The notes: generated from the letters alone by a model not told the origin. Shown: positions 23,538 to 34,570, counted from the first letter of the stretch. The stretch is 64,000 nucleotides of DNA from Rhineura floridana (GCF_030035675.1 NC_084495.1:11439001-11503000), one strand, 5' to 3'. Translations and numbers: made by a program.

Positions 23538-23880
23538 CAGGGGTTCCCAAACTGTGGACTGTGGACCACCAGTGGTCCACAAGCTTCACTGAGGTGGTCC
23601 GTGGTATGTCCACATTAAACATCCATATTGATTTTAAACTGTATTTTTGTTTCTTTTGCTCCTTATATTGCAATTTCTCATCTTACCATTTGAATTCTAC
23701 AGAATGCAAATTGTACTACAATAAAACACAGAATTAGAAACAGAAGCAATAAAAAAGCAATTCAAATGCATCTTGCAAAACACATTGCAATCACTACAAC
23801 CGGCATAAAAATCATTAAGTGGTCTGTCAAGACCCTCAGCAATTTTCAGGTAGTCTTTGGGGGGGGGTTAGAATCCACTG
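23538..23880. mobile_element. hAT MITE, 343 bp, with near-matching 8-bp duplication
   Basis: Terminal sequences are caggggttcccaaactgtgg and (inverted) cagtggattctaacc. The flanks ctctacag and ctctaccc agree at 6 of 8 positions, as expected for an aged hAT target duplication. The interior is non-coding and A/T-rich, and is shared with 39,437-39,782. Confidence 0.75.
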
Positions 23881-24051
23881 CTCTACCCTCTGTGTGCACC
23901 CCTCTCTCTCTCAGTTGCACAAATAATTTCCACCTATTCTTTATTTGAAAAATTACACAGCCACCACCCCAATGGATTCCAGGGCTGCGTTACAACAGCC
24001 ACAATAGCCATTCAAATAAAAAGCACAAACGCAATAAAATTTGCCATTTAC

Positions 24052-24400
24052 CTTCATGGTACATTTGCGGACTTGAAAGGCAACAAAAGACTACAGAAAA
24101 GCAGACCTTTTTTTAAAAAAAGTGCCAGGGCAGACAGCACCCGCCTTTTAATTCAACGAGAAGCCTTTCCTTTCCCAAGCCGGCTGAGCTCCTTAACACC
24201 GTCGTTGCCGAACGAACTCCGCCGCAAACCACAACCCTGGAAGGTAGGCCAGCCCTCGCTTAAGCACCGCCCGTCCAAGCAAACGCCTCCAAAAGAGGCG
24301 GGAAGCAAGGAAGGGGAGGCGGAGAGAAGAGAGGAAGACGACGACGAAGAAGGGGAACCTATTTAGGTTATTTCTTTTTTCTCCTCGCGGGCGCCACACT
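24052..24400 (-). other. TMEM164: Candidate non-coding exon 1 of TMEM164
   Basis: At 24,052/24,051 the minus strand reads ATGAAG|GTAAAT, a fair 5' splice site at the downstream edge of the CpG island. Joining it to the acceptor at 22,829 would give a spliced 5' UTR with an intron of about 1.2 kb. The transcription start is not visible, so the upstream end given is arbitrary. Another donor inside the island (for example GAG|GTACTG near 24,635) could be the real one. Confidence 0.35.
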
Positions 24401-25250
24401 CCGCCTCCTCCCCCCACCTCATGGCACCCGTTCTCTCGCGCGCCCTCTTGCCTTTCGAGGACCCCCCCCCAAAAAACTCTCCCCCTCGAGGGAGGGAGGT
24501 AGCAATCTTTCCCCCTCCCCGCAAAAAAAGAAAAGAGAGCTGAGCTTTTTTGCTGCTCTCTGCCGCTTGCAGCGAGACTTCCGAGCAGCGTCGCCGCCAC
24601 CGCCGCGCGCCCCCTTCCTTCCCTTCGCCCAGTACCTCAAAGCAAGCAGGCGGGCGGGGGCGTGTCGTGGCTGCAAGGCAGGCCCTCCCTCGGCTCTCGC
24701 CGGGGCAGGCGCTACGTGAGGAAGCCGAACAGCCCCGCTCTGGGTCAGAGACTGGAAGCGGCGGCGGCGCTGCTGGTGCTTCTCGCCTCCCCTTCCTCAG
24801 GTGCAGCCGCGAACGCGGCGGCGTCGCGGGCGCACGGTGCGCCCTGGACCGTGGTAGTGGTGGTTCTGCTGCAGCCCTCTGCTCGCTCCTTCCCGGCGAG
24901 GAAGACTACCACGACGACGCCACAGCTGCGAGCGGAGCAGCATCACCCCGCCGACGTGCTCCGCTCAGGGCGAAAAATGGATTGGTTGCGCGGGGCTTCC
25001 CGCTCCGCCTCTTGGAAGGCGGCTCCCCGCCGCCGCGGCTGCCCCCACTTCTTCCTCCTCCTCCTCCTCTTCGTGTCCACTTGTCGCCTCAGCCAGCCCG
25101 TCAGCGCCGCGCAGAAGGGAAAGGCGGAAAGAAGCGCGCCCGCGCCGAGGGCTCCATTTCCCCCCCGAGGGAGCTTCCGCGCCCCTCGAGACCGCCAACG
25201 CCATCTCTACGGGCTTACTCTGGAGTAATTTCTACTGCCTTCAAGGGGAG
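24170..25250 (-). promoter_or_regulatory. TMEM164: CpG island, probable TMEM164 promoter/first exon region
   Basis: This is the only long GC-rich, CpG-dense block in an otherwise AT-rich window. It holds several GC-box-like motifs (for example gggcggggg near 24,654 and ccgcccg near 24,267), a reverse CCAAT (attgg near 24,980), and (CTC)n and (GCG)n runs. It lies 1.3-2.4 kb upstream of the first coding exon of TMEM164 in transcription direction, where a housekeeping-type promoter would be expected. No TATA box is obvious. A bidirectional promoter is possible but not shown. Confidence 0.8.
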
Positions 25251-25290
25251 GGAGGGCTTACGTGTATGGGATTGCAGCCTCGGTGTTCCC
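25205..25290. repeat. Short palindromic MITE at the edge of the CpG island
   Basis: It shows gggcttactctggagtaatt and cttacgtgtatgggattgca. It marks the upstream limit of the GC-rich promoter block. Confidence 0.5.
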
Positions 25291-25344
25291 CCATCCCTCC
25301 CCCCGAAAAGTGGTGGGGGGGGAAATCCCTAGAAAGGGCTAGCA

Positions 25345-25475
25345 CCGGACCTGTGGCCCTCCAGATGTTGCCGGACTCCAACTCCCATCAGCCCTGACTG
25401 TGGGTCACGCCGGCTGAGAATGCTGGGAGTTGGAGTCCCAACAACATCTGGAGGGCCACAGGTTCTCCATCCCCG
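25345..25475. repeat. ACTCCCATCA-type foldback MITE, well preserved
   Basis: The left arm acctgtggccctccagatgt and right arm acatctggagggccacaggt are perfectly complementary over 20 bases. The inner arms aactcccatcagccctga/ctgggagttggagtccc are imperfect. It is one of the cleanest copies. Confidence 0.8.
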
Positions 25476-25499
25476 GAAATGCATGTCGTGAGAAAGGGT

Positions 25500-25790
25500 T
25501 ACAGCGGAGGCTCATCTGATAGGGAAAATGGGGCACTGTCCCACCGACCTCAGCCAGCCCTCTCCAACCTGCCTTCTCTGCCCACTGCAGGGGGTGGTCC
25601 TGGCTAACAGATTCCTCCTTAACCTCAGTGTTGGCCCTTGTAGAATTCAGCTGAGAGGAGGAGGAGGAGGATGGGAACAAAACTAGAATTAGTGTACTTT
25701 GCATGTCATTGGCTCTGGCTCCACCTACCGCTGGGCTCCCTGCCTTCTGCCCTACCACTCCCAACAGGCACCAGCCATCCTTGAAGGGTT
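25500..25790 (+). repeat. Unclassified repeat family A
   Basis: It shares tcattggctctggctccacc, a gatgggaacaaaactagaat block and a ctcagccagcc block with segments at 28,470, 50,660 and 52,975. It is neither clearly SINE nor LINE; no ends or target duplications were defined. Confidence 0.55.
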
Positions 25791-26009
25791 GTAGCCTAGC
25801 CTTCTACCTGATATGCTACATTTCTAATTGCAGGGGGTGGGTTGAGAAGCATGTCATGACATCAGCCCTTCCCTGTACACACAAAACCAGCACGACAGGG
25901 TCAGGGTAGCCTTCTTTCTGACATGCTAGTTTTCTATGCAAGATTTTTATTTTTGTATTATTTATTGCCTTTGTTAGTAGATATAGATATATAGGGCTCA
26001 AGCAACAGG

Positions 26010-26127
26010 ATAAACTCGGGTCCTGCTTGCGGGCTTCCCCCAGGCACCTGGTTGGCCACTGTGAGAACAGGATGCTGGACTAGATGGGCCACTGGCCTGA
26101 TCCAGCAGACTGTTCTTATGTTCTTAA
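26010..26127 (+). mobile_element. CR1-like LINE 3' terminus
   Basis: The segment cgggcttcccccaggcacct, gagaacaggatgctggacta and gatgggccactggcctgatc ends in the short tandem octamer-like ttcttatgttctta. Confidence 0.8.
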
Positions 26128-26224
26128 CTACAGACGGATAAAATCAGCTGAAAACCAAAAAATGTAAAATATACAAATTCCTAAAATGCTCATCCAACAA
26201 TAAGGAGGACAAGTCCTACCTCAC

Positions 26225-26800
26225 ACCACTAAATGATGAGCACTAAAGCAGGGGCTCACTTAACTACCAAGGGCTTGAGTAAATAAAAATGCCTTAGCCA
26301 GGCACTTAAAAACAGACAAAAATGGTGCTGGGCACATTTCCTTGGGTGAGCATTCTCCATATGGGGGCCATAACTGAAAAGGCCTGTTCTTGTGTGGCCA
26401 ATGCCCGCAACTCCCTTGGGTGGGGCATATGGAGAAGGGCCACTAACAAAGACCACAAGTTTATGTGGGGAGAGGCAGTCTTTGAGGTATTGGGGTCCTG
26501 AGCTGCATAAAGCTTTATAGGTCAAACAGAGCACATTGCACTGAGCCCAGAAACTAATTGGTACCCAATGTGGCCGCACCAGAATATGTTCAGACCTTCT
26601 GGTTCCAGTCAGTAATCTGGCAGCTGAATTCTGTACTAGCTGTAGTTTCTGAACAGTCTCCAAGGGCTGCCCCACATTTAACACATTGTAGTAGTCTAAC
26701 CTCACAGTTGCCAGAGCATAGACAGGTGAAGCTAGGATATCCCTGTCCAGATAGGATTGCAGCTGGGCCACCAGCCAAAGCTGTTATAAGGCACTTTGCA
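26225..26800 (-). mobile_element. L2-like LINE C-terminal part
   Basis: The minus strand encodes YLDRDILASPVYALATVRLD, ETVQKLQLVQNSAARLL, TGTRRSEHI and LTYKALCSSGPQYLKD, homologous to the C-terminal region of the 2,960 element but diverged and shifted in frame. The 3' tail is degraded. Confidence 0.8.
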
Positions 26801-26899
26801 GCACCAAGGCCACTTATGCCTCAGCAACAGAAGTGGGCTTGGAATCTTTGTCACCCAACTTCTGAAGCAGCATTTCTAATCACACAACCATCAGTGCAC

Positions 26900-27125
26900 A
26901 GACAGAGACATTAAGGTGCTACGTGGTGCACAGCCTACCATTTCACAGGCTGGTGGTGCTCTTTTTGAACCATGAATATTGCTGTGCAATTATGTTTGTC
27001 CTTGCATTTATTTGACCTAACAACAAAAACCTTGGCTTTTCAAATGTTTATTTTATTTTGTATTAAATCCAGGTATGTAAATAAACAATAAACACAATCT
27101 GCGCAGGAAAAAAGAAAATTGAAGT
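26900..27125. other. No recognised feature
   Basis: AT-rich DNA with a run of poly-pyrimidine/polypurine stretches; nothing assignable. Confidence 0.3.
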
Positions 27126-27127
27126 AC

Positions 27128-27215
27128 ATGGATATATTTATTTATTTTATTTATATATTATTTGATTTATATCCTGCCCATCCTCCCAGCAGGAGCCCAT
27201 ATATACAGTACCCAT
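27128..27215 (-). mobile_element. LINE 3' UTR remnant (L2-like)
   Basis: A reverse-strand tail (tatttatttattttatttat) is followed by gatttatatcctgcccatcc and tcccagcaggagcc, the typical L2-like 3' UTR. Coding sequence is absent. Confidence 0.6.
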
Positions 27216-27439
27216 ATATGTGACGGATAATCCTTGTACGTAACAATCATGTCAATGTAAACGTCAAAACTGAAATGTATGCAAAATCATTTACTAAATA
27301 ATAACTACTAATAAATCATTACTAATAATGATTACTAATAAATAAAAATAATTACTAATAAATCAAGCTCTCAGAAACATTCTGCCCACACAGCCACTCC
27401 TACCTTCATTAGCTGCTCACAGCCACATACACAAATGGA

Positions 27440-27826
27440 TAAATAAACGTTTCCCTCCCTCTCACACCACTAGAACTCATGGATATCCATTAAGCTAAAT
27501 GTTGGAAGATTCAGGACAGCCAAAAGAAAGTTGTTCTTCACATAGCACCTGGAATTCACTTCCACAGGAGGCAGCAATAGCCACCAAATTAGATGGCTTT
27601 CAAAGAGAATTGGACAAATTCACAGATGATAAGGCTATCAATGGCTACTATAACAGCTATGCTCTGCTTCCAAATACCAATTGCTGGAAACTGCAGGAGG
27701 GGAAAGTGCTCTTGCACTCAGGTCTGGCTTGCGGGCTTCCTAGAGCCATCTGGTTGACCACTTTGAGAACAGGATGCTGGAGTAGACAGGCTACTGGCCC
27801 TATCCAGCAGGCTTATCTTACGCTCT
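27440..27826 (+). mobile_element. CR1-like LINE 3' end
   Basis: The plus strand carries the end of the ORF (KLDGFQRELDKFTDDKAING, in one frame) and the 3' UTR with gagaacaggatgctgg and tatccagcaggcttatc. It is the same subfamily as 49,215 and 57,972. Confidence 0.8.
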
Positions 27827-27839
27827 TAACCGTTGCACC

Positions 27840-28170
27840 AAGCATGAGGAATCTGTGGGCATCCAGGTGTTGCTTGACTACAACTCCTGATAGTGTGGTG
27901 CAATGGTTAGAATGTTGGACTATGACTTGGGAGACCAGGGTTTGCATCCCCACTCCGCCGTGAAACTCACTGGGTGACCTTGGGCTAGTCACTATTGCTC
28001 AGCCTCACCTACCACACAGGGTTGTTGTGAGAATAAAGTGGAGAGGGGGAGAGCCATTTACACCACTTTGAGCTTCTTGGAGGAAAGGTTGTTATATAAA
28101 TGTAATAAATAAATAATCTCTGAGCACTGGCCACATTTGGAGGGCTGGAGGTTTCCCACACCTGCATTAC
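27840..28170. repeat. ACTCCCATCA-type foldback MITE split by a SINE
   Basis: The left arm ggcatccaggtgttgcttg with gactacaactcctgat stops at 27,891. The right part ctggccacatttggagggct and ggtttcccacacctg resumes near 28,125. The intervening segment is a SINE, so the MITE is the older element. Confidence 0.6.
27891..28122 (+). mobile_element. tRNA-headed SINE with L2-like tail
   Basis: The head agtgtggtgcaatggttaga and gttggactatgacttgggag leads to gaaactcactgggtgacctt. The tail is not BovB-like: it reads gagcttcttggaggaaaggt, ttatataaatg and (AAAT)n. This suggests a SINE variant using L2-type rather than BovB machinery. Confidence 0.7.
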
Positions 28171-28229
28171 ACCTTTACCAGAGTTTTCTTTTTTTATATT
28201 ATTGTACATCCTTCCATCAGTCCGTTACA

Positions 28230-28350
28230 CAAGGAGTGGAACTTTTGGCCCACCAGTTTTTGCTGAACTATAACTCCCATCTGCACCACCAAGCATGGCC
28301 CAATAGTGAGGGATGATGGGAGTTGCAGTTCAGATACAAGTCTTCCCAGC
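28230..28350. repeat. ACTCCCATCA-type foldback MITE
   Basis: The cores gaactataactcccatctgc and gatgatgggagttgcagttc are inverted around a short loop, with cttttggcccaccag at the left. The outer right arm is lost. Confidence 0.6.
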
Positions 28351-28351
28351 C

Positions 28352-28432
28352 CTGCCTGAAAATGCAGTGGATTGAACCTGGGACCTTCTGAACACAAAGC
28401 AGTTGTTCTACCAATGAGCTACAGCCTTTCAT
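28352..28432 (-). mobile_element. tRNA-headed SINE head fragment
   Basis: On the minus strand it reads gaaaggctgtagctcattgg, followed by acaactgctttgtgttcaga and ggtcccaggttcaatcc. The body is missing. Confidence 0.65.
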
Positions 28433-28469
28433 TGTTCATAGCTGAATCTTCTTTGTCTCCCTCAGTAGA

Positions 28470-28700
28470 CCGTTGTACCTCTGCCGATATGTTGGGTGGG
28501 ATCCTGAAAGAAATTCAGGGGGGACTGCAATGCTTAATTGTTGTTAGTGTAATTACAAGGGAAGAGGATGGGGACGAAACTGGAACTAGGTGGCTCCACC
28601 TGCTGTTGCTTCTGGCTCCACTTACCATGGGCTACCCTGCCCTCCACCCTGCTATCCAGTGGACACCAGCTGCCGCTGCCCCTTTGCAAGCTGGTGTATT
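28470..28700 (+). repeat. Unclassified repeat family A
   Basis: The blocks ggatggggacgaaactggaa, cttctggctccacttaccat and ctggtgtatttttttcaggc correspond to the family seen at 25,500 and 52,975. It is diverged. Confidence 0.45.
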
Positions 28701-29039
28701 TTTTTCAGGCTAGTGCTTTTTGTGGGCTTATTTTCAAGGCTGATGTTCTTGCCATAGTACTTTGCTAATAAACCATTTGTCTTACAGACTAGTGGAGGTG
28801 CTCGCAGGTTAATCGAAATGCTCCTGTCTCTTGCTGCTAAAATCAGAACCAAGCTGCTGTCATCTATTTGCAGAGCTTTTCTTCTCATTGGTTAACTTAT
28901 AACCTCCCTATGAACCTGAATAAACATCCGTATCTTATGTCAACAGCACAGCACTCTTCCAAAGGCAATAGATTCCTGGATATGACATACCTTCATTCTT
29001 CACTTTTCTTTTTATGTGACATGAAATGGCCTCTCTTCA

Positions 29040-29375
29040 CCCTGATGACTTTTTTAAAAAAATTGCAGCAGCATCACAAGCTATTAAGAGCAAGTAAGCA
29101 CATGATTTTTAAATACCTTCCATTGATTTCCACAGAAGCATTTCCTCAAGGTGGCACACCAGTTGCTATGGAATCATGTCTCCAAAATCAGCAGGTTGGC
29201 CCACCAAGCAAGGGCTTTTTTCAATGCTGCGATTCTCCTAGAGTGTCCCTGTGGACCAAGTTTGGTCTCAGAGCATTTGAAGCAGAAATCAGTGCCTGAA
29301 TGGGAGGCTTCTTGGGAAACCCCCTCGAGTTAATTCCATCATGGAAAAAAGGTGAGATATAAACATAGCGAGAAT
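29040..29375 (+). repeat. Possible LINE tail; weak
   Basis: The segment ends with gggaggcttcttgggaaacc and aaaaaaggtgagatataaac, reminiscent of the ...gaaaagg.gagatataaa... 3' UTR of L2-like elements. No ORF motif supports it. Confidence 0.3.
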
Positions 29376-30430
29376 AAGATTTTTTTTTAAATGCTAAATT
29401 AATTATATACCGAGGGTGGTATAACCGACAAAGTACAACATGATAGAACCACCAAGGGCTACAGCAAATTAGACCTCAATCAACAATTCAGCAAAATTGT
29501 TGCCATTCTTAGAGTAGAAACACATCCACTGTCCTGCCAGGTCCAGTGCATCTCCACCGCTCTCTTCTGAAAATGGAAGCACACAATACTAGTCAGACTC
29601 TGACCCTTTTTACTGTAAAGCCTGGTAGGAGCAGCTTAAAATTCAGCTTCAAAGTGATTTCACAACTGATTGGCAGATCAACCTGTTCCCCTTCCAGGTG
29701 TGGCTAATGGAAACACTTTGATCTGGCAGCTAGTGTGTTCACAGCCTTAATGTCTGCTTTCAAACATGGAACTTTTCAGTTCATGCTGTGTCACAGAAGC
29801 ACACCCACACTTTAGTTAATCATGGTATGCACACAGACAGGCCTCTTGCTAGGGTGGTTCCATCTTCTGTTCCCTCTCTTATCTTCTCTGCAGCAAACTT
29901 TAGACTGTATGCTAGAGTGCAATTCTTTAAATTCCTATGCAGAAGTACCATGAAGTTCATGCATAGGATTCCAGTTCTATACTTTGTAAAGCAACATGCA
30001 GATTGATGGTGTAACTATTTTTAATAATGATGATGCATGCTCTATAAATGCAAGTAGTCAATCAATCATCATAGCTTACTTTTATTATTTATTTACTCTC
30101 TGAGACGTGGTTTAAAGGCGCATGCTTGGACACTTGCTGTAGAGATCAGTGGCTCTCTGCAAGAGTTTTAATATAGATAATTTGGGAAAGTATCTTTACA
30201 TCTCAGTTCATTGACAGTGTCACTGTAATTACACACCTTAGTTCTTCCTCCCCAGGGTGTCGGCTGTCTAATTCTAGTTCTTGTTTCCCATTGTCTGCAT
30301 ATTTGGCTTTCTGTGTGTTTTGAAGGCTGAACCCTAGGAGGCTAGGTAGAACCCACACACATTCACTGGCTACAGTTCTGACAAGCCTCACAGTTTGCTC
30401 TTTACCAGGGCTCATATCTTTAACCAGAAC
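29376..30430. other. No recognised feature
   Basis: No recognisable coding or repeat ends. Predominantly AT-rich intergenic-looking sequence. Confidence 0.4.
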
Positions 30431-30434
30431 TAAT

Positions 30435-30545
30435 GGAGTATAGCTGAATTACAACTCCCATTGTTTCTGGCCATTAGCCATGTTAGGACAGATAGGAGTT
30501 TTAGTTCAGCAACATCTGCAGGATCAAAGGTCCTTTACTCCTGGA
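30435..30545. repeat. ACTCCCATCA-type foldback MITE, diverged
   Basis: The left core gaattacaactcccattg and right aggagttttagttcagcaac with aacatctgcaggatcaaagg are recognisable. Confidence 0.55.
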
Positions 30546-30889
30546 GTATAGTAATTCCAGTCCACAGCAACTATTACATGCCCTGGATGTGCCGATATCA
30601 TGGACACCTATTGGACAGTACCTATGACATCAGCAGAAGATACAGCACAATTCCCTCTCCTGTCTACTATTTCACCATGTTAAATACTTTCACCCACTTA
30701 AACTAATATTTTTGCCTTCTCACCAGGATTTGAGTGCAAGTTTCCTACAAATATTTTTAACACTCCTGCAACTCTGAGCCAATATTGCCCCAATATGCAG
30801 TCCTTTTTTTTTTGTAAATGCATGCATTGATACATATTTAGGTCACCATATAACAATACTGATTCTACTAGAAAGAAATTAATAAATTT

Positions 30890-30975
30890 AGACTGCGATT
30901 CTGCACCCACTTACTGGGCAGTAAGCACCATTGTACTCAGTGGGACTTACTCCTGAGTAGATATGCATTACATTG
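30890..30975. repeat. Short palindromic MITE (ttactc...gagtaa type)
   Basis: It shows gcgattctgcacccacttac and cagtgggacttactcctgag, then agatatgcattacattgtgc. It is recognisable as an inverted repeat. Confidence 0.55.
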
Positions 30976-31485
30976 TGCTGTAATGACATTTATGAATAAA
31001 CTGGAAGATGTTATGTGGAATATCTATCAAAAGAATAATATCAAGATAGTCTGGCTTACCCTGGATAGTATGTAGGAACAGAAATGCACTGTAGAACAAT
31101 CAAAGCTCAGGGACAGAATTCTACAGATGATATTACATGACTTGACAGATCAAGACAAATAATTATGCCACTATATATAAAACCTATAAGGTATCTTGCC
31201 AAAGGAAAACATAACGATTTGTACTTTAAAAATGCATGGGTGGAACATTAATTCTTCCAAATTGTAGGATCAAACAGGAAATGAATTGCCAGATCCATTC
31301 AAATGAGGAAGGAAAGAAATTCATGTTTCAATTTTTCAGACAAACAGGAAACTTTCCCTAGACTACAGACATCTCCACCTTAGCTGGGAGTTAGTCAGGG
31401 CACAGTCATTACACATCTTCCATTTTTCCTTTTCATCTTGTCTGTTCTCTTTCATTTCTTCTTTTTACGCAGCACAGCACAGCAC

Positions 31486-32036
31486 CAGAGCTTGGAAGAT
31501 TACTTTTAAAAAGTAATAAATTACAGTTACAGTTACATGGCCCAAAAAAGTAGTAATTACAGTTACAATTACAATTGCTCTGAAAGTAACTGCTTACTTT
31601 ACTTTTCCTCCAAAGTAATGACTACAGTTACATTTCAGTTACTTTAAAAAAAAGCCTACAAGGTGCTGGCCTTGGCTGCTGCACATTTACGTAGCCTAAA
31701 ACAACATTAAAAATAAACATACACATACAGAGGTAATAGACTAATTCTTTTTATCCATAAGATAGCAATGGTGGTCTCTCCACTAGTAAGGGAAGAGGTG
31801 AGGAGGCAGAGGCCTCAGATCTTTGCACATCAAACCAAGTGCAACCCCCCCACTCAGCCAGCCAGCATAATCTCTCTCACTTACCCACCTCCCAGACCCT
31901 GCCCTGCCACCAACTAAGGGACACTCACTCAAGCAAACATTTTCCCCTGAGATGCAAAAAAGTTAAAATACTGCAAATGCAGCACAATAGCCAGAGAGTG
32001 GTGGAGGCCACTTTGTGTGCCAAGTGCAAACACAGT

Positions 32037-32072
<36 letters not shown>

Positions 32073-32616
32073 TCACGCTCACGCTCATGCTCACTCTCAC
32101 ACTCACACTCACACACTCACACACACTCACACACACACACACAGAGTAATCTTTCACCTCCACAGTTCTTTATCTCCATTCAGCTGCTGCCTCCTTCTCC
32201 TCCTTTATCCATGTTCTTGACCTCCGGATCCTTTTTTACACCACTCCATTCTTCACCACCACTACCCATTTTTTTAAATAATTGTCTTCTCCACTCCACC
32301 CCGTCTCATTCTCCGCCTCCTCCCTTGTCGCCTCCTACCCATCCACAGAGCATGAGGAAAGAGCGACACTGCACGGAAGCCCAGTTTGAGGCATATGATT
32401 TTCATCCACAAATTAGAGGAGCAGAAGACTTCCCCTGCTCCCCCCCAAGTAATGCCCAAAAGTAATTCTGGAAACGTTACAATTACTCCACAAAAGTAGT
32501 AAAATTACTCCTAGTTCTATTACAATCAAAATGTAAAGGAATTACCCACTCGTTACTCAAAAAAGTAATGAATTACAAGTAATTTGTTACTTGTAACTAG
32601 TTACTTCCATGCTCTG
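31486..32616. mobile_element. hAT DNA transposon, 1,131 bp, perfect 8-bp target duplication
   Basis: Ends are cagagcttggaagattactt and (inverted right end) cagagcatggaagtaact. Both flanks carry cacagcac (31,478-31,485 and 32,617-32,624). Subterminal regions are packed with gtaac/gttac repeats in both orientations, likely transposase-binding arrays. The interior includes a (TC)n(CA)n tract at 32,040-32,143 and C/T-rich DNA, with no transposase ORF, so it is nonautonomous. The terminal sequence is shared with the mini-element at 52,131. Confidence 0.85.
32040..32143. repeat. Compound (TC)n-(CA)n microsatellite
   Basis: About 24 bases of TC repeats pass into CA and CACTCA-type repeats. It lies within the hAT element at 31,486-32,616. 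Both strands appear open because of the low complexity; no gene is implied. Confidence 0.9.
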
Positions 32617-32989
32617 CACAGCACCTTGTTCGTGACTCATGTAAGCTCCAAATAAGATGGCAGGCCAGGTAATGGGTGAATAGTTAAGTCTGGGCCTCAC
32701 TTTCTGACAAGCAAAGATTCTTTCAACTATGCCACCCCAAAGCAATCCTGCCTCTTGGGTTTGTCGTGAGAAGCATTTTTGTTCCAAGCAATTCTGTTAA
32801 AAACACAAGAGACATTTTAGCATAAAAACACCCAGATTCTAAACATGGTTACTTTGAAGGAACCCCCACGGATTTCAAAAGCGCTTACTTCCATTCATAG
32901 TAGTTATCTGTCTATCTGTCTATGTTTATTTTGATACTAAAGAGGATGCTCTGCTTAACTGTGTCTTATAGAATGTAGAAATATTATGG

Positions 32990-33110
32990 GAAGGGCCATG
33001 GCTCAGCAGTACAGCTTCTGCCTTGCAGGCAGAAGGTCCCAGGTTCAATCCCCGACATCTCCAGGTGGGGCTGGGAGAGCCTCTTCTGAAACCCAGGAGA
33101 GCCCCTACTG
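32990..33110 (+). mobile_element. tRNA-headed SINE, truncated
   Basis: The head gggccatggctcagcagtac and ggttcaatccccgacatctc leads to aggtggggctgggagagcct and stops near cccaggagagccc. Confidence 0.75.
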
Positions 33111-33114
33111 TTGT

Positions 33115-34080
33115 GAGCCATGTTAGCAAGGGGTGGAGGGGGGTGCAGAAAACGTGGACTGGGATGTTCCCATCAGGGAAGGGCCCAGCAAGGGGAAGGA
33201 TGTTGAAGCAGATCCCGCTCTGGATGTTGACAGGTCACCTCCAGCCATCCCAGACACTCCCCAGGAGAGACCCCCAGATGGCCGCCCACTCCTCTGCCTG
33301 ATGTGGTGCCTCTCCCAGTGCCTGCTCTGCCACTGCCAGACAGCTCTCCCGCAGCAGGGGGAGAGAACAGGACTGAAACCGAGGTCCTGTCTTTGCCCAG
33401 GTGCAGGAGGTGGATGTGGCGGGAGATTCAACAAACCCAGCTCAGGAGGAGTCTGCGCTTACGTGCACGCCTCCAACCATGACTCGGGGTACACGCAAAT
33501 GCGGGGGCCTGCCCAGCCCTACTTAATCTGGGCGAGGGGGAAGGTTAGTTGCCGAGTCAATGTCTCAGTGCTGCCAAGTTGTGCCTAGTTAGTTAGAGAG
33601 GGATGCTGAGTTCTGGGTAAGCCATAGGTAGATTCATGAAGCGCTCTGAACGGAAACTTTCTCTTACTTCAATAAATGAAAAAACTGCAGCTGTGTCTGA
33701 GTTCCTCGAGTTTGGGCGGGTTGGCTACCAGGAAATGCAAAACATTATCCCCCAGGATTGTTCCCCCGGTTCTGGGGTGGAGGAAGCGGTTCTGCACACT
33801 GCTGTTTTGTGCACCCGCACACCTGGAGGATCGCTGCCTCTGCTCCTCAGGCAGGAAAGAGAGCCACGGCTGCCTCTACTTTCTGGCTGATGCCCTGCTC
33901 CCTGACAGCCGTAGGTTGCTCTGGGTAATCAAATCTGACCCATGGCTGTCAGAACCGGACTCGGCTGAGGGCCCAAAACATCCAAATGAAATGTGCCCAA
34001 TTTGGCGCAGGCCTTGGTTGAATCCAGTGCACAGCCCTGCCTTTTACTCATGTGAAAGATACACAGCAATGGGCATTTTC
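33115..34080 (+). repeat. Unclassified repeat or retroelement fossil, GC-richer
   Basis: The block is GC-rich for the window, with a 151-codon open frame at 33,133-33,588 of proline- and cysteine-rich composition that I cannot assign. An aataaa lies near 33,671. Style and composition resemble the segment at 45,130-45,780 (minus strand). It could be an old LTR-type element or another mobile family; no end repeats were found and it looks broken. Confidence 0.3.
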
Positions 34081-34379
34081 TAGCAGTTCCCCTCGTTTGC
34101 ATTGTTACAGCACTCAGGAACGGGGGTGGGAATCACACGGGGCCTTCCCTGAAACCTACCACTTATCTTCACAAAGGACTCATGTGTGGACACAGACTTG
34201 TTCAGAATGTGATGCCACTCAAGACTTCTGTGCCAATGTTACCACTTTTAAAGGGTAGCAGTTGGAGAACTGCGACCCTTTGAAGTATGTCTTTGAATAT
34301 CTGCTGTGATCTACCAGGAGTAGTTTTGGAATGCTGCAGTCTGGAAACAATAATGTTTTTCGTACATCAATAGTTGGAA

Positions 34380-34570
34380 TTGCTTTTTAAGGTATTTTTA
34401 AAGCTTTTTTGAAAAAAAAGTGTTTAAAGATGTTTTATCTTAATATGGTTTTAAAGATGTTTTGTTTTAATATATTTTATTTTCTATTTTATTATATTTT
34501 CTAGTGTTTTTGTTTGCCGCCCTGGGTTCCTACTGAGAGGAAGGGCATGATATTATTATTATTATCATTA
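34380..34570 (+). mobile_element. L2-like LINE 3' UTR with (ATT)n tail
   Basis: The 3' UTR gtttgccgccctgggttcc with actgagaggaagggcatg is followed by (ATT)n, which continues beyond the SINE inserted at 34,572. Confidence 0.7.

Larger units (their letters stand above)
22830..24051 (-). other. Inferred intron 1 of TMEM164 with embedded repeats
   Basis: The interval lies between the exon 2 acceptor and the candidate exon 1 donor. It contains three DNA-transposon relics, listed separately at 22,965, 23,205 and 23,538, plus a short CA run near 23,373. No coding segment is seen. Confidence 0.4.

Noticed and set aside
24193-24600. 135-codon minus-strand open frame in the CpG island
   Set aside because: Low-complexity composition, no family motif, and it overlaps the likely promoter/5' UTR of TMEM164.
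24550-25332. 260-codon plus-strand open frame in the CpG island
   Set aside because: GC-rich DNA lacks stops by chance; the residues are dominated by Arg, Pro, Ser, Ala and Gly and it ends in a MITE and G-run.
31839-32465. 208-codon Ser/His/Thr-rich open frame
   Set aside because: Produced by the (TC)n(CA)n microsatellite and C/T-rich interior of the hAT element.
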